From NCBI GenBank assembly GCA_025345505.1, contig JANVCC010000022.1, positions 26,950,375 through 27,014,374 on the forward strand: 64,000 nucleotides of DNA, given 5' to 3'. The position numbers and the translations under genes were made by a program. The notes under the pieces were generated by a model. That model was not told the DNA's origin. It made no database searches and saw nothing but the letters and a program-made list of their open reading frames with translations. Below, piece by piece: positions 28,501 to 38,703 of this stretch (its first letter is position 1; each line of letters begins with the position of its first letter). This DNA is from Todiramphus chloris collaris. Its lineage: Eukaryota > Chordata > Aves > Coraciiformes > Alcedinidae.

Positions 28501-31500
28501 CTAGAAGATAGGGCTATCTTTATCTTGACCTTGGGATTCTGTATTAAACAACTCTGAAGTCTCCACCGTCCTAGAGTGATCAGGAGTGACCCAAAACAGT
28601 TACCTAAAGAATATCACACATCTTCAGCTTTGAAAACTCCCTTCCCCTCCTGGTCCCCAGATTCACACAGGTTTGGCCCTGTCTCCATTTTTTAATCACC
28701 CCTCACTTACCATGTTTGGATAAGAAAAAACAGAAAGCACCTCAAGGCTCAGAGAAACTGCTCTTGTACCACCATCAGCAGCACTCTGGCAGACATCCTT
28801 CAGTGACATGGTCAGCTGGTGCCCACTGCTGTTCTCTTGCACAGAAGTAGGTTACAGGCCAGCAAGAGACCACACACAGACACTTGAGTTCCTCACCACA
28901 ACTGTTGCTTCACCCACAAAGCCTTTTTTATCTTCATCGGCAGCATAAAACCTTCCCAGTCGAACTAAAGGGATCTCCAGCCTCCATTATGTAAAGACCT
29001 CAGGGCCTTCATCTTTCCATCCATCACAAAGCTTCAGAGCAATTCTCCTCCTAGACCACCTTATTTGAGTCTCCTCCAGCAGACTCTACCCCATCCCAAA
29101 AAGATAAAAGTATTTCTTTTTAATCCAACCGTAAATTTATATGAAAATAAATACCTGTTTAAAACATGCAGTGAGCTGTGGCCAGGAAAACATGTTTAAT
29201 AATCCCTTTGACCACTGACTGAGAAATAAGACACATCTACACTAGGAATGTACTACAAATGCCTGTGCACAGGTCTGTTATTGCAAGAAGCATCTTTTTT
29301 CCTTTTATTTACTGGTTACTTTGTATATGAAGTCAGGAAGATATAAACCAACTCTGTTTGCAAAAGTAACTGTAATAAGAACTCACTACACCAGCAGTAA
29401 ATGCACCTCCAGAATTCAGTTAGGTATTTTTATTTTGGTTATCTCTAAGAGGAAAGTAACAGGATGGCCCCCTGCCATATGAAGGGGGAAAGCAATTCCA
29501 AGAAATATACATATAAAAAGATTTCCATTTGTGGTTGAGCAATGACCAAAACTTTTTAAATTCTCCAGTTCATTTTATACTTCTTCAATAGCAGGAACTC
29601 TCTTCACCCAAAGTACAGCACAAGCTTCTTATTACACTCACAGACTGAGCTATGTGTTAGCATAATTGCTACAATTTGCTCACTGATAATTCTGTTGCTA
29701 TTGTTCTGTACATGAGCTGTGAGAGTGATTAAGATATATCTGCCACCAGCATGATTCATCCAACAGACAGCTTTTTACTGAAGTGACCTTTATATAAAGA
29801 TGACTGAGCAACTAGGCAAAGAGATATTAACCTCCACAAACAGTTCCCAGCTAACGGATATCTCAGATGGAAATGGCAGACAATCTTTTAAATGTTTTGG
29901 TTTTGGGTTTTTTTTTTTTATTTTGAAGTAGGTAAAAGAACAGGCACAAAGCAACTGTTGTTCCTCAAAAGGCACGTGCCAGAAGCCTCAGATGCCTTCA
30001 CAAATTATACTCTGCAAGAAGATTTAAGGACACTTTTTTTTGTTGTTTTCCTCAAACACGTGGGATTCTGAATCCTTCATGTGATACATGCAGCTACCAG
30101 CCAGTTGGCTGAGAAAGTGAAGGAAATTCTGTGTTTGCTCAGACTGTGTAGCATTCACTCAGACTGCCCAGCATGTGCTACACGACCAGGCCCTTTGCAT
30201 GTACAAAAGGGCCTTTTAGCAAATGGAGAGAGATTATCAGCACTCACTGAAATCAGGGCCTGCCAACATCCCAGTCCTGGAGTTTCATAATAGTCTCCAC
30301 CAAGACACACTCGTTTACAAGATCTGGCAATCCTACAAGGCCTCACCACATGGCTTTCAGCCCTACAACCATTACTAATGTTATTAAGACACACATTATA
30401 GGAGCATGCAGATATTCAATTATTAAACATGCTTTGGTATCCTGTGGAAGCAGGAGCCCATGCTGGAGGAAAAAGTACTCTGGGCAACAACATTTCAGCT
30501 CAGAAACACTCAATCACACTTGCTAAGGACGTGTGTGGAGTACCTTGCTTATTATCTTTCTGAAGCCTACCCCAATCAAATTCCACAGCCACATACCCTC
30601 CCACAAGTAGTAAGGCAAACACAGCAGGCCAGCCGGGATCATAAATAATAATTATAATACTTAGGACCTGTGTAATGCTATTCATCTCAAAGCAGTCTAT
30701 AAACTTAGCACAAAAAAACCCTAAGAAGCAGATGTGCTAAGAGCATGCTGCTGAGACTGGATTACTCTGCAAAGTGGCATCCATTTTTTAAGAGAAACAA
30801 AACAGAACAAACCACAGTTGTACATTTCAGTTCAGAGAATCCGTTTCACCAGCATTACACAGATGAATAAAGGCAGGGATCCGTGGGTCAACTCCTATCA
30901 AGAAATGAACATTCTAGCAACACTATGTGCTTAGATTTCACTTGGAAGGGAAAATATGAGGCTCTATTCAGCAGTTTTTTTTGCTAAGCTTTCTTTTAAG
31001 CACCAAAGCATTTTAGTAGAGTATAAAATTCTGCTTCAAGAAGAATGCTGTTGTTTCAAGCAGATCTGCACGCTTCTGAAAGAGAACCAAACAGCTCTTC
31101 TTGTTTGCCTCAAAATCAACTCAGCTATGGATGCAACTGGAATTCTAACCCACCTCATACATCAATTAAAAACTTAACATTTGTGTGCTGTCTGCAAAGC
31201 CATAACTACCAGCAGTAATATATGAGGCTGAACAAAATGGGCTAGCCAGCACCCAGACTGCAACTGTGGCTAAACTGGTTGTTAGAGAAATCACCAATTG
31301 ACTTGAAAACCTAGCACTCTGACCTGAAAAAATTTGCTGGGTGTGAAATGAAATGGCTCAAAACCATGCACACTACTTAAAGAACTGGAAGTCACACAGC
31401 CAGATAGATACATGTTTGTTTTCTAAGCAAGGGTTGGCTGTGCCAGTTTATGAACTGCTACACACACAAAAGGGAGCAAGGCGGGCTGGCAGTGAGGAGA

Positions 31501-34500
31501 AGGGGACCACAGCTGAGGCAGAATTTCTGTAAGGATAGGAAGGCTTGGCAGTCACCATGCTGACCTCTTCAAATTCAGCAAGTGGGAACAGAAGAATCCA
31601 TTCTCCTGCAAATCTTTAAGTCAAGTAGACCTGCTGTACATTACAAGCAATAAAAATAACTTTGAGATAGTAAATACAGCCATGTGCTCTAAGAAATGGC
31701 ACAGAAATTCAATGCAGAATCTGACAAAACAGAGCCACCCTCCCAATGAGCCCCTAAAGGACTGCCATGAATAAGACACATATTATTACAAAGTTTTGAG
31801 TCTGGGCAAAAAATGTGTCTGACAAATGAGGAAAACACCCGCTTCATGGTTCATTAGCAACTTGTCTCCCCAGAGTGAAAAGGTTTTGCCTAAGAAATTT
31901 ATCTGCCTCCCCAGAAAACAGGAAAATACAGCTACTCACTCAATTTGGGATAGTCCTCCAGCAGGAAATTCCACTTTCTGGTGTTCATATCTGCAATAGT
32001 TACAACAAACACTGCTGTAAATCTCTTTTTTTACAAGACTGAATTCTCTGTCTATAAGAATATGGCCATCCATCTATATCCTCTTCAATTCAGAACTGCT
32101 TTAGAAGAATTCTTACCTTGTCCAGCAACCAATTATTCTCTGTTTGCTTTCACAGAAATCACAGAACGTTAAGGGGTGGAAGGGACCTTGAAAGATCATC
32201 TAGTCCAACCCCCCTGCCAGAGCAGGACCACCTACAGCAGGTCACATAGGAACATGTCCAGGTGGGTTTTAAATGCCTCCAGAGAAGGAGACTCCAGAAC
32301 CCCACTGGGCATCCTGTTCCAGAGCTTCATGACCCTCACGGTGAAAAAGTTTTTCCTTGTGTTTCTGTGGAATCTCTTATGCTCCAACTTACACCCATTG
32401 TCCCTTGTCCTGTCATTGGACATAACAGACAAGAGCCTGGCTCCATCCTCCTGACACTCATCCTTTATGTATTTATAAACATTAATGAGGTCACCCCTCA
32501 GTCTCCTCCAAGCTAAAGGGATCCAGCTCCCTCAGCCTTTCATCATAAGGGAGATGCTCCACCCCCTTAATGAACTGGGTCCCTTTGTGGCTCTGCACTG
32601 GACTTTCTCAAGCAGTTCCCTGTCCTTCTTGAACTGAAGGGCCCAGAACTGAACACAATATTCCAAATGCAGTCTCACCAGGGCAGAGTAGAGGGGGAGG
32701 AGAACCTCTCTTGACCTACTAACCATGCCCCTTCTAAAACACCCCAAGATGCCACTGGCCTTCTTGGCCACAAGGGCACATTGCAGGCTAATGGTCATCC
32801 TGCTGTCCACCAGGACCCCCAGGTCCCTTTCCCCTCTGCTACTCTCTAACAGGTCAATCCCCAACCTATACTGGTACATGGGGTTATTCTTTGCCAGATG
32901 CAAGACTCTACAGTTGCCCTTGTGTATTTCATTCAATTTATCACAGCCCACCTCTCCAGCCTGTCTAGGCAGACACATTAAGCAAGTAGTTTGAAGAAGA
33001 CTTAAAAGTAGAAGCACACATCCAGAAGCGGTGGTATCACTGGAGCAAGCCAAGGTCAGCTCCCCTAATGAACCACTGTAATAAACCCACTTGTGCAAGG
33101 ATTTTGGCAACGACTTTCTCTTCAGTGCAAGAAGGGATGAATAATAATGCATGAAGATTCCTATTTGTTAGCCAACAAGTTCTGACTTCAGTCAGTAATA
33201 CAGTCACTTTCAATCATCCCTCTGTACCCTGCAGACAATGTGCTCAGGATGGTAGAGAGGAAATTCATCAATACCCAAAATGTAACACTAATGCCAGATT
33301 CGTGCTGCCAGGGATAAACCTGGCATTCACGTCTACAGATTCCAGGAAAGGCAGAGTGAATTCAGTCAGCTGAAGACACAACGAGCCAGGTGGAGGCCTA
33401 CCCAAAGAAGAAGAGCTTCAGGATTTTTTCCCCATGCTGTCACTGACTTGCTGTGACACTGGACACGTCACCTCATCATCTGTATCTCGTTTCCCACATT
33501 GCCAGCAGGAAATCCTGATATTTACCACTGAAATCTTAATGCCAATTAAAAAAAGTGCTCTATGGTTCCACTTGCCACAAAAACCATCAGTAAAGCTGCT
33601 GGTAAACTCAATCTGCTCAGGCAGTTGCAGCCATTATACACCACAGCAAAGCAGGAGAAATATGAGAATGTCCAACTGCATTTGATAATAAAAGGCAAGA
33701 ACTTACGCACAGCCTCTGTACTGCTGGCAAATTATCAGCACATCCCACCTCAACAGTAAATGTAATCATGCTGAGCCCTGAAATATCACCTCGACTAATG
33801 TGCCCAGAAGAGGATATGTTCTGGCACAGAATAAAGTGCAGGACACAGATACAGCACTATAGCTCTCAAAAACTTCACGAAGCCACATCCTCTCGTGCTC
33901 TTTCAGAGGGATGTTGTCTTACAATCTCCCTCTAAAGCATTCACAGCACTCCAAGAGCAGCCCCAACAACATCACTGGAATAAAGCAGAAACAACCAGAG
34001 ACTCACCATAATTTCTGGAATTCATCTGTTTGAACACTCCAATCACTTCTGCAGAATACTTAATATCAACCTCAAACCGTGAGCGAGAGATCAGCACGCA
34101 CTTCCCTTTGACAAGGGCTGAGGGTTTCTTCCAGTTCTTACACATCTTCAAGAGGGATTTCACATCAACCCTGCTGCCAATAAAATGAGAGGCTGATGCT
34201 AAGCCAACTGCATTTTCTCCTTCCAGTGGTGCCAGAATTACTGACGAAAGTTGATTTGCTGCTTCCACTAGGGAGAAAAGCATGAGATACAGAGAAAAGT
34301 ATTAATAAAAAAAGAACACAGATAAAGTAAGGATGCGCAGGATGCTTTGGGAAGAGAAGGGACAAGAGGATGACAAACAAAGCACAAACAAACCATGAAC
34401 CTTTAAGTTCAGAAGGAACGATTCCCTGCTTTCACTCGCAGGGACAAACGCTAGAGAGTGATGGCCTGGAGGAGCAGATTGGTGGGATTTTCCATAAAGA

Positions 34501-37500
34501 ATGCAGCGGGGGAGGAGGGAACACATGACAGCACACATGGGCCTGTCCAGCAGTGTCACTGCCTTAGGCTCCTTCTCTGTCAGCAGTCCCAAAATGGGGC
34601 TCACTAGGTGGCAAGGGCAAGCAATCTGCAGAACCACATTCAGCAGTAAATTGCACACAGCCATACAGCATTTTCACTCACAAAGTTGCAGGGGCATGGC
34701 GATCAATAATAGTATGTGCCTGAAAAGATGGGAAGGTGCTTCTGCCAACAGCAAAGAAGAAAGATCTAAAAATACCTGCCTCATGTCAATGCCTGATATG
34801 CAATCTCCTCTAGGAGGAATGCTGTATATTCACAGTACTGTAGGAAGGAATCTTGTCCAAACCCCTACATCTCTTTTGTCACAATTTCAAGCCCATCACC
34901 CTTTATTCTCCTGTACCTTACAGTTAAGACTTGTACTTCCCGCCCAAGCCATCTGCACTCCTGTCTAACTAATCACAAGCAACCACCTCTGTCACGATGC
35001 CAGGCATGGGGAGAAGGGACACAACATTTTACAGCTGTTAGCCCGAGACCACAGCAATCTACACTAATAAACATTCCACTTTTCCCTGTGTCTCTCTGCC
35101 AATCTATACCCATCTGTTGTCTTTATTATTATAGCTGAACTCTGATGGAAAAGAACAATTTTTTTTTTCTTGGATTTTTATAGTACCAAAACAGTGAAGT
35201 CTGTCCCCCAAGGCTTCTACTCTTAGGTACTACAGTAAAATAGATTCATGAACATCTACAGAGTCCATTAGACTCAAGAGCATAGAACCACTAAGCACAT
35301 GCTGCCTCCATGTATTTGCAGAGAGAGGCAATCTCCCCTATCTGGTAGCTGTTTAAAGTAAATCCAGGTGAATCCTGTCCTTTGCGCTGCACATTATGAT
35401 CCACTCTGCTTCTTTTTAAATAGTCCAACTTCTGATATACAACAAAATCGTAGAAGAGTTAAGTTCAGTGGTTAAGATTTGAAAAGGGAAGAAAAGGGAG
35501 AAATAAAGAAATTCAGACACTTTCTTCCTAACCAGCTAATAAATAAACCATTTTGATTTAATCAAATTTTATTTTAAAATAAGTGGCTTCCAGAATAAAC
35601 CCAAGCATGTGAGATTTCTACTCCAAATAAAAATTTTAAGGGCATCAAGTCAAAGTAATTTTTAAATTTAGACTTTAGACTAATTTAGACTTTCTCCTCC
35701 TAATGCACCAAGAAAATGATTTTAGCTGCTACTGTTCTAGCATTTCATAGTTAGATCTCACCTCTACAAGAAATAGCAAAAGAAACTGGGCAAAACCCCT
35801 ATATTTTACTTTCTTAATATCTGTTTCTAGCCTTGTTGAAAGTTGTACTATAAATTCAACATGCTTTTCAAGGAAAGAAATGCAATACACAACGAGGTTA
35901 TTCAGAACAACAAAATTAACAGTGGGAAGTTTAAAAATAATTAATTTTACACTTACAAGCCTTCAAACTAAGGATCTTTTAAGTCCGTTAGCTTTTCTCA
36001 GTTTTTTTTTTTCCCCCCTGGAATCATTGCCCAATGCTGGTCATACAGTGTCTTCTCTTGTCAACAGGAACTTTCCACAGAGAGCTCATATATTTGATAA
36101 CTTTAAGGAAGAAAAGCTTGATTTCTAAAAACCATCCTCTTCATTTGCAAGCTCCTTGGTGCAGAGACTCTGCTCTCATCTGTACTTGATACACTTCAAG
36201 CAAACCAGCAGCATTTAAATTATAAATGTGTGGCAACCCACATGGGAAGCTAAAATACCAGCACTCAAATGTAGGTTTTTCAAAGTGCTCAACACAGGCC
36301 TAATTCTGTTCCCACTGAAATCAATAGTGATTTATCACTCACTTCAATACAATGTGCTTTTGAAAAGCTTACCTGAAGTGTTTGCCTCTATCAGCTCTCA
36401 ATCTTTCCAGAATAAAATAACAGGAGAGAAAAAAACCAAACAAAAAAGATAAAATCATCCTTATTATGCCAAAAAAGGCACATCCATTTTCAGTCTCACT
36501 CAAAGCCCTAGAGAATTACCCATTTTCCTTTGCTGACAACAAAAAAAAAAAAAAAAAAAAAGTCAACTATCTATTTAAAAAGAAAATATGAGAACGGACC
36601 TAGAAATTAAGCATTGGCCAGTGGAACACAGTCAGGTCTCAATACAGATTCATATGAAGTACCTGCAGCACAGCAGATATTTTTCCTATGATCTGGCTTG
36701 CTGGTTGCTGGAAAAAACCAAAAACAAACAAACAAAAAAAATCGGCAACAGCAGAAAGTTAAACCTATGCTTGGCATTTAGATTCTGTGGGGAAAAAAAA
36801 AAAAACCCAGTTATTTCTAATTAACTAATTAATTCAGGAAAATATTATGAGCTAGATGCCTAAAAGATCTACATTATGTTTGAGGACTCCTTTTATTATC
36901 CCAGTCAGCAAGAAAGCTAAATAATAATTACAAAGGCAGAGGAAGGGGGTCAAGATTTGGGTTCTTTATCATTCAACAACCCATTTACTTACTGAAACTG
37001 TTGTAATCTTCCAGGCTGAAATTCCATTTTTTCATAGCAGGATCTGAAATAGGGCAAAATATGAATCATTTGGGGTAGAAAGAGGTGCTGTTGTGAAATG
37101 TTCATGCGAGGTAGAATTTAATCTACTCACGCAAACTTTTGGATGTGCATCTGAACAACTGTATGTCCAAGTTTACTGCCACACAACACCAAAAAAGCCA
37201 TAGGGCACATCGATACAACTAGAATGCAGCAGCCATTCACAGGAAGCAGCAACACATGGAGGAGAAACAAAACTAGAATATAACAGATACAGGCAAGGCG
37301 AAAAGATCAGATGCAAGCCAAAAGGTTGAGCCTCCACTGCTCTCAGTAACCCAGTTAACAGAATCAGCTCATCAACCCTGAACTACAGCTGACATGACCC
37401 ACTTTCCCATACCAATTTAGGAAACTTCATTCTCTTCCAAAAGACTCTGACCAGCTGCCATCACTAAACTTCTCAAAGCACTGATCATAAAGCAGGGCTA

Positions 37501-38569
37501 GTGATTCCTTGGATAAATTCAAGTTCAAGCTATTTGTGCCCAGAATTTATTTTCAATTTCAGCTGTCTTTACTCTTCCCATTCCCCATTAATACTACATA
37601 TTCCATCCCAGCAACAGCTACTGTACTAAGAGCGTGTAACAACCACAGCAGACGCTGAAAATTCAACCCAACGTCAACCAGAGATAACAGCAGACAATTC
37701 TTACCATAGCTTTTGCTTGGTATCTTCTTAAACACAGCAATGAGTTCAGCATTATACCCTATTTCAACCTGGAATCGGTCTTCCCCATATTTCACACATT
37801 TTCCTTTTGTAACACTATGGGCTTTCTTGCAGGAGGCATCTTCAAAGGTAGCACCTGAACCAATAGAGCTGGTCAGGTTCTGTGCCCCACCACCAGCCTG
37901 AGACGCACCACCTCCTCCTTTTCTTTCTGTTGGCCTGCTTTTCAGTATTTCTGCATCACTTGGGATGGTGGTGCTTGCTGGTGAAACATACTGCATGGCA
38001 GATTTGTTCTGACTTTGTAAATCTTTACTACCATCGGGGTGCCCATTATCCATTAATCTAGGATGAGATGGTTCTGTAGGGTTTCTGAAAGCTGGGTAAC
38101 ATTTGGGCTGCTGGAATGTACCAAGATTAGTTAAAGCTGTTTGTCCATGTTCCTGACCACCAGCATCCAAGTAATGTTTATGAGAATAACTAGGAGAATT
38201 TGGAGTGGTTGTAGGGAACTGCTGAATGTCACTTGCTTGTTTCGAGACCTCTGAACAATTCTTTTGCTGCTCTTCATGTGAGCCAGCCATCTGATGATTT
38301 GCAGTGTAATGATTATAATCTTTCTGAAGATAGCTCTTCCGCTCTGCAGGACTGTTTGGATTCTGTTGGTGCTGACTGATGAACCTGACATGATTGTTTT
38401 CTTCTTTCAAGTTTCCCCGATTGCCTGAACTCTGTTTTTTCACCTGAGGTCCAGTGATCCCCACGTGCCCGTCTCTCTGGGCTGCTAGCCTCTCTGCTCT
38501 CCTAGCCAAAGCCTTCTGGCGATTCTCTTCAATTCTTCTCTTTTGTTCCTCTGTAAGGCCTGATGACAT
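1319..38569 (-). CDS. SMARCAL1: SMARCAL1 (HARP) annealing helicase, complete coding region in 16 exons
   Basis: SNF2-family ATP-dependent DNA annealing helicase that rewinds RPA-coated single-stranded DNA at stalled replication forks in the nucleus. Reading and joining the exons gives 969 residues; from memory the human protein has 954. Visible in order: an N-terminal RPA32-binding segment ([20 protein letters not shown], residues 5-24), a poorly conserved polar linker to about 260, HARP repeat 1 (about 262-304), HARP repeat 2 (about 351-408), then the helicase core with motif I DDMGLGKT (483-490), motif II DESH (574-577), motif III SGTP (604-607), motif V AANMGLT (811-817) and motif VI HRIGQ (844-848), and a basic KKRR near the C terminus. 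The ATG at 38569 matches the family start and has A at -3. All introns are GT-AG and phases agree across every junction. The intact frame and motifs argue for a functional gene. Identity is established by family knowledge; exon ends are my inference from sequence. Confidence 0.97.
1605..1678. repeat. TA/CA-rich microsatellite in the last SMARCAL1 intron
   Basis: Alternating purine-pyrimidine stretch of ATATAT, ACATACAT and ATATACAC units within the 372-bp intron between coding exons 15 and 16. Confidence 0.7.
1901..1997 (-). CDS. SMARCAL1: SMARCAL1 coding exon 15
   Basis: 97 nt, acceptor TCCTAG|G, donor AAG|GTAATT. It encodes [20 protein letters not shown] followed by [12 protein letters not shown]. 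It completes the split Trp codon of the DYLW sequence begun in the previous exon. Confidence 0.92.
1998..3498 (-). other. SMARCAL1: SMARCAL1 intron between coding exons 14 and 15
   Basis: 1.5 kb with no further exon, RNA gene or recognised repeat seen. Confidence 0.6.
3499..3599 (-). CDS. SMARCAL1: SMARCAL1 coding exon 14 (motif VI)
   Basis: 101 nt encoding [20 protein letters not shown] and [18 protein letters not shown] holds the arginine finger of the helicase. The donor is ATG|GTAGGA. The acceptor ends ATATAAAG|ATT, an unusual purine-rich end, but only this junction keeps the frame. Confidence 0.93.
3996..4178 (-). CDS. SMARCAL1: SMARCAL1 coding exon 13 (motif V)
   Basis: 183 nt, 61 residues, acceptor TTCACAG|CAC, donor GGG|GTATGT. 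It runs [17 protein letters not shown] ... [20 protein letters not shown] ... ELFWNPG. It carries motif V, which contacts DNA and nucleotide in the second lobe. Confidence 0.95.
4179..5269 (-). other. SMARCAL1: SMARCAL1 intron between coding exons 12 and 13
   Basis: 1.1 kb of unique-looking sequence; nothing recognised. Confidence 0.6.
5270..5372 (-). CDS. SMARCAL1: SMARCAL1 coding exon 12 (motif IV)
   Basis: 103 nt, acceptor ATGTAG|G, donor AAA|GTAAGT. It encodes [20 protein letters not shown] followed by [14 protein letters not shown], the first strand and helix of the C-terminal RecA lobe. Confidence 0.93.
5373..7563 (-). other. SMARCAL1: SMARCAL1 intron between coding exons 11 and 12
   Basis: 2.2 kb. 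Holds a poly(A) run at 5548-5567 and an A/C-rich stretch near 6606-6634; otherwise nothing recognised. Confidence 0.6.
5548..5567. repeat. poly(A) run
   Basis: About 20 uninterrupted A on the plus strand. No retroposed body recognised on either side, so a simple repeat. Confidence 0.75.
7564..7634 (-). CDS. SMARCAL1: SMARCAL1 coding exon 11
   Basis: 71 nt, acceptor CCACAG|AAA, donor GT|GTAAGC. It encodes [20 protein letters not shown] and HSV. Too short to stand out as an ORF; found by filling the gap between neighbouring exons. A donor two bases upstream would break the frame with the next exon. Confidence 0.9.
7635..8424 (-). other. SMARCAL1: SMARCAL1 intron between coding exons 10 and 11
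   Basis: 0.8 kb; nothing recognised. Confidence 0.6.
8425..8643 (-). CDS. SMARCAL1: SMARCAL1 coding exon 10
   Basis: 219 nt, 73 residues, acceptor TCCCAG|ATG, donor AAT|GTAAGT. It encodes [17 protein letters not shown] and the strongly conserved [20 protein letters not shown], the end of lobe 1 of the ATPase, then a charged linker. Confidence 0.95.
8644..13974 (-). other. SMARCAL1: SMARCAL1 intron between coding exons 9 and 10
   Basis: 5.3 kb. A/C-rich low-complexity patches lie at about 9710-9770 and 13888-13930, plus a short T-rich run near 13567. No gene-like open frame or recognised transposon. Confidence 0.6.
13975..14115 (-). CDS. SMARCAL1: SMARCAL1 coding exon 9 (motif III)
   Basis: 141 nt, 47 residues, acceptor TCCTAG|GCT, donor AAG|GTACTT. 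It encodes [20 protein letters not shown] and ends [14 protein letters not shown] is the motif that couples ATP hydrolysis to DNA translocation. Confidence 0.95.
18053..18140. repeat. A/C-rich low-complexity tract
   Basis: Runs of A broken by C clusters (AAACCAAACAAACAAAAA-like), plus strand, with almost no G or T. Confidence 0.75.
19975..20080. repeat. G/T-rich low-complexity tract
   Basis: Strand-flipped counterpart of the A/C-rich tracts: TTTTTGTTTGTGGGGTTG-like sequence on the plus strand. Confidence 0.7.
22096..22161 (-). CDS. SMARCAL1: SMARCAL1 coding exon 8 (DESH box, motif II)
   Basis: 66 nt, 22 residues, phase 0 in and out, acceptor TTTCAG|GAT, donor AAG|GTGCGT. It starts with [15 protein letters not shown]. 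Asp-Glu is the Walker B pair that coordinates Mg-ATP in SNF2 enzymes. Confidence 0.94.
22162..23996 (-). other. SMARCAL1: SMARCAL1 intron between coding exons 7 and 8
   Basis: 1.8 kb containing the long A/C-rich tract at 23148-23305; otherwise nothing recognised. Confidence 0.6.
23148..23305. repeat. long A/C-rich low-complexity tract
   Basis: About 155 bp almost without G or T, built of CCAAAAAACC- and CACACA-like units. Its minus-strand reading gives a meaningless Val/Phe/Cys/Gly-rich open frame. Confidence 0.8.
23997..24155 (-). CDS. SMARCAL1: SMARCAL1 coding exon 7
   Basis: 159 nt, 53 residues, phase 0 in and out. Acceptor CTCTAG|GCA, donor GTT|GTGAGT. It runs from [12 protein letters not shown] to STFQVVIV, so the exon border falls immediately before the DESH box. 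Confidence 0.93.
24156..26865 (-). other. SMARCAL1: SMARCAL1 intron between coding exons 6 and 7
   Basis: 2.7 kb with small A/C-rich patches at about 24618-24675 and 25768-25802. No exon or transposon recognised. Confidence 0.6.
26866..27016 (-). CDS. SMARCAL1: SMARCAL1 coding exon 6 (Walker A, motif I)
   Basis: 151 nt, acceptor GCACAG|T, donor GAG|GTACTG. It encodes [17 protein letters not shown], the nucleotide-binding loop with Lys489 and Thr490, followed by the strand and helix that carry [10 protein letters not shown]. Confidence 0.95.
27017..27961 (-). other. SMARCAL1: SMARCAL1 intron between coding exons 5 and 6
   Basis: 0.95 kb; A/C-rich patch at about 27753-27812, otherwise nothing recognised. 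Confidence 0.6.
27962..28142 (-). CDS. SMARCAL1: SMARCAL1 coding exon 5 (entry to helicase core)
   Basis: 181 nt, acceptor TTGCAG|TG, donor AA|GTATGT, about residues 410-469. It ends in LMPFQREGV, the conserved Q-motif-like entry to SNF2 ATPase lobe 1. The donor after GTGAA was chosen because it rejoins the next exon as GVNFAVL in frame. Confidence 0.92.
28143..31939 (-). other. SMARCAL1: SMARCAL1 intron between coding exons 4 and 5
   Basis: 3.8 kb between the HARP and helicase modules. Nothing recognised beyond short homopolymers (for example T-rich at about 29908). Confidence 0.6.
31940..31990 (-). CDS. SMARCAL1: SMARCAL1 coding exon 4 (end of HARP 2)
   Basis: A 51-nt exon encoding [17 protein letters not shown], acceptor TTGCAG|AT, donor A|GTGAGT, phase 1 in and out. 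It is the paralogue of coding exon 2 in size, phase and WNF..EDY sequence. Confidence 0.94.
32151..32980 (-). mobile_element. CR1 LINE, 5'-truncated, 3' end of ORF2
   Basis: A sense-strand CR1 copy in the SMARCAL1 intron between coding exons 3 and 4. The plus strand begins with the inverted 3' octamer tail (CACAGAAATCACAGA) and the typical GGAAGGGACCTTGAAAGATC sequence. Minus-strand frames show decayed ORF2 C-terminal sequence such as [35 protein letters not shown] and [20 protein letters not shown]. These lie in different frames, so the copy is frameshifted and dead. The reverse-transcriptase core and 5' end are absent, as in most avian CR1 insertions. Confidence 0.93.
34007..34267 (-). CDS. 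SMARCAL1: SMARCAL1 coding exon 3 (linker and start of HARP 2)
   Basis: 261 nt, phase 1 in and phase 1 out, about residues 306-392. The acceptor is CCCTAG|TGG and the donor ATG|GTGAGT. It ends with [20 protein letters not shown] followed by [15 protein letters not shown], a second copy of the HARP core. Confidence 0.95.
34268..36992 (-). other. SMARCAL1: SMARCAL1 intron between coding exons 2 and 3
   Basis: 2.7 kb with a poly(A) run at about 36541-36561 and small A/C-rich tracts near 36710-36740. About 34850-34960 faintly resembles a very old CR1-type 3' region, too weak to call. Confidence 0.55.
36993..37043 (-). CDS. SMARCAL1: SMARCAL1 coding exon 2 (end of HARP 1)
   Basis: A 51-nt microexon, entered in phase 1 after TTTCAG and left in phase 1 at A|GTAAGT. 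It encodes [17 protein letters not shown], the WNF..EDY signature that closes a HARP domain. The same size and phases recur in coding exon 4. Confidence 0.94.
37044..37704 (-). other. SMARCAL1: SMARCAL1 intron between coding exons 1 and 2
   Basis: 0.66 kb; nothing recognised. Confidence 0.6.
37705..38569 (-). CDS. SMARCAL1: SMARCAL1 coding exon 1 (start codon, RPA-binding motif, most of HARP 1)
   Basis: Residues 1-288. The start is MSSGLTEEQ; an in-frame ATG 18 codons upstream lies in the leader and does not match the family start. The region after the RPA motif is Gln/Ser/Asn-rich and probably disordered. The exon ends with KKIPSKSYG, in HARP 1, at donor ATG|GTAAGA, phase 1. Confidence 0.95.
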
Positions 38570-38637
38570 CTTCAACAATTCAAACAATAAATCTGAATGA
38601 AAACTGCATTGGGAATTAATCACAGAGGCACCTGCTT
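38570..38637 (-). other. SMARCAL1: SMARCAL1 5' UTR part of exon 2, with predicted acceptor
   Basis: Upstream of the ATG on the minus strand, a pyrimidine-rich stretch ending CTTCCTGTACAG borders 38637 and is the best acceptor for a leader intron. A weaker alternative, TTCATTCAG, lies nearer the ATG. The leader is therefore probably spliced to a first exon in the CpG island. Confidence 0.55.
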
Positions 38638-38703
38638 CTGTACAGGAAGCGAAGACTGTCTACAAAAAAAACCAAAACAAAACCATATACACACACAAAT
38701 TTC

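Noticed and set aside
32532-33152. 206-codon minus-strand open frame as a host gene
   Set aside because: Most of it reads as CR1 ORF2 C-terminal sequence and it runs beyond the element into intron. Transposon debris.
34830-34965. Possible very old CR1 3' fragment
   Set aside because: Only short phrases resemble CR1 3' ends and no octamer tail is present. Too weak without a database search.
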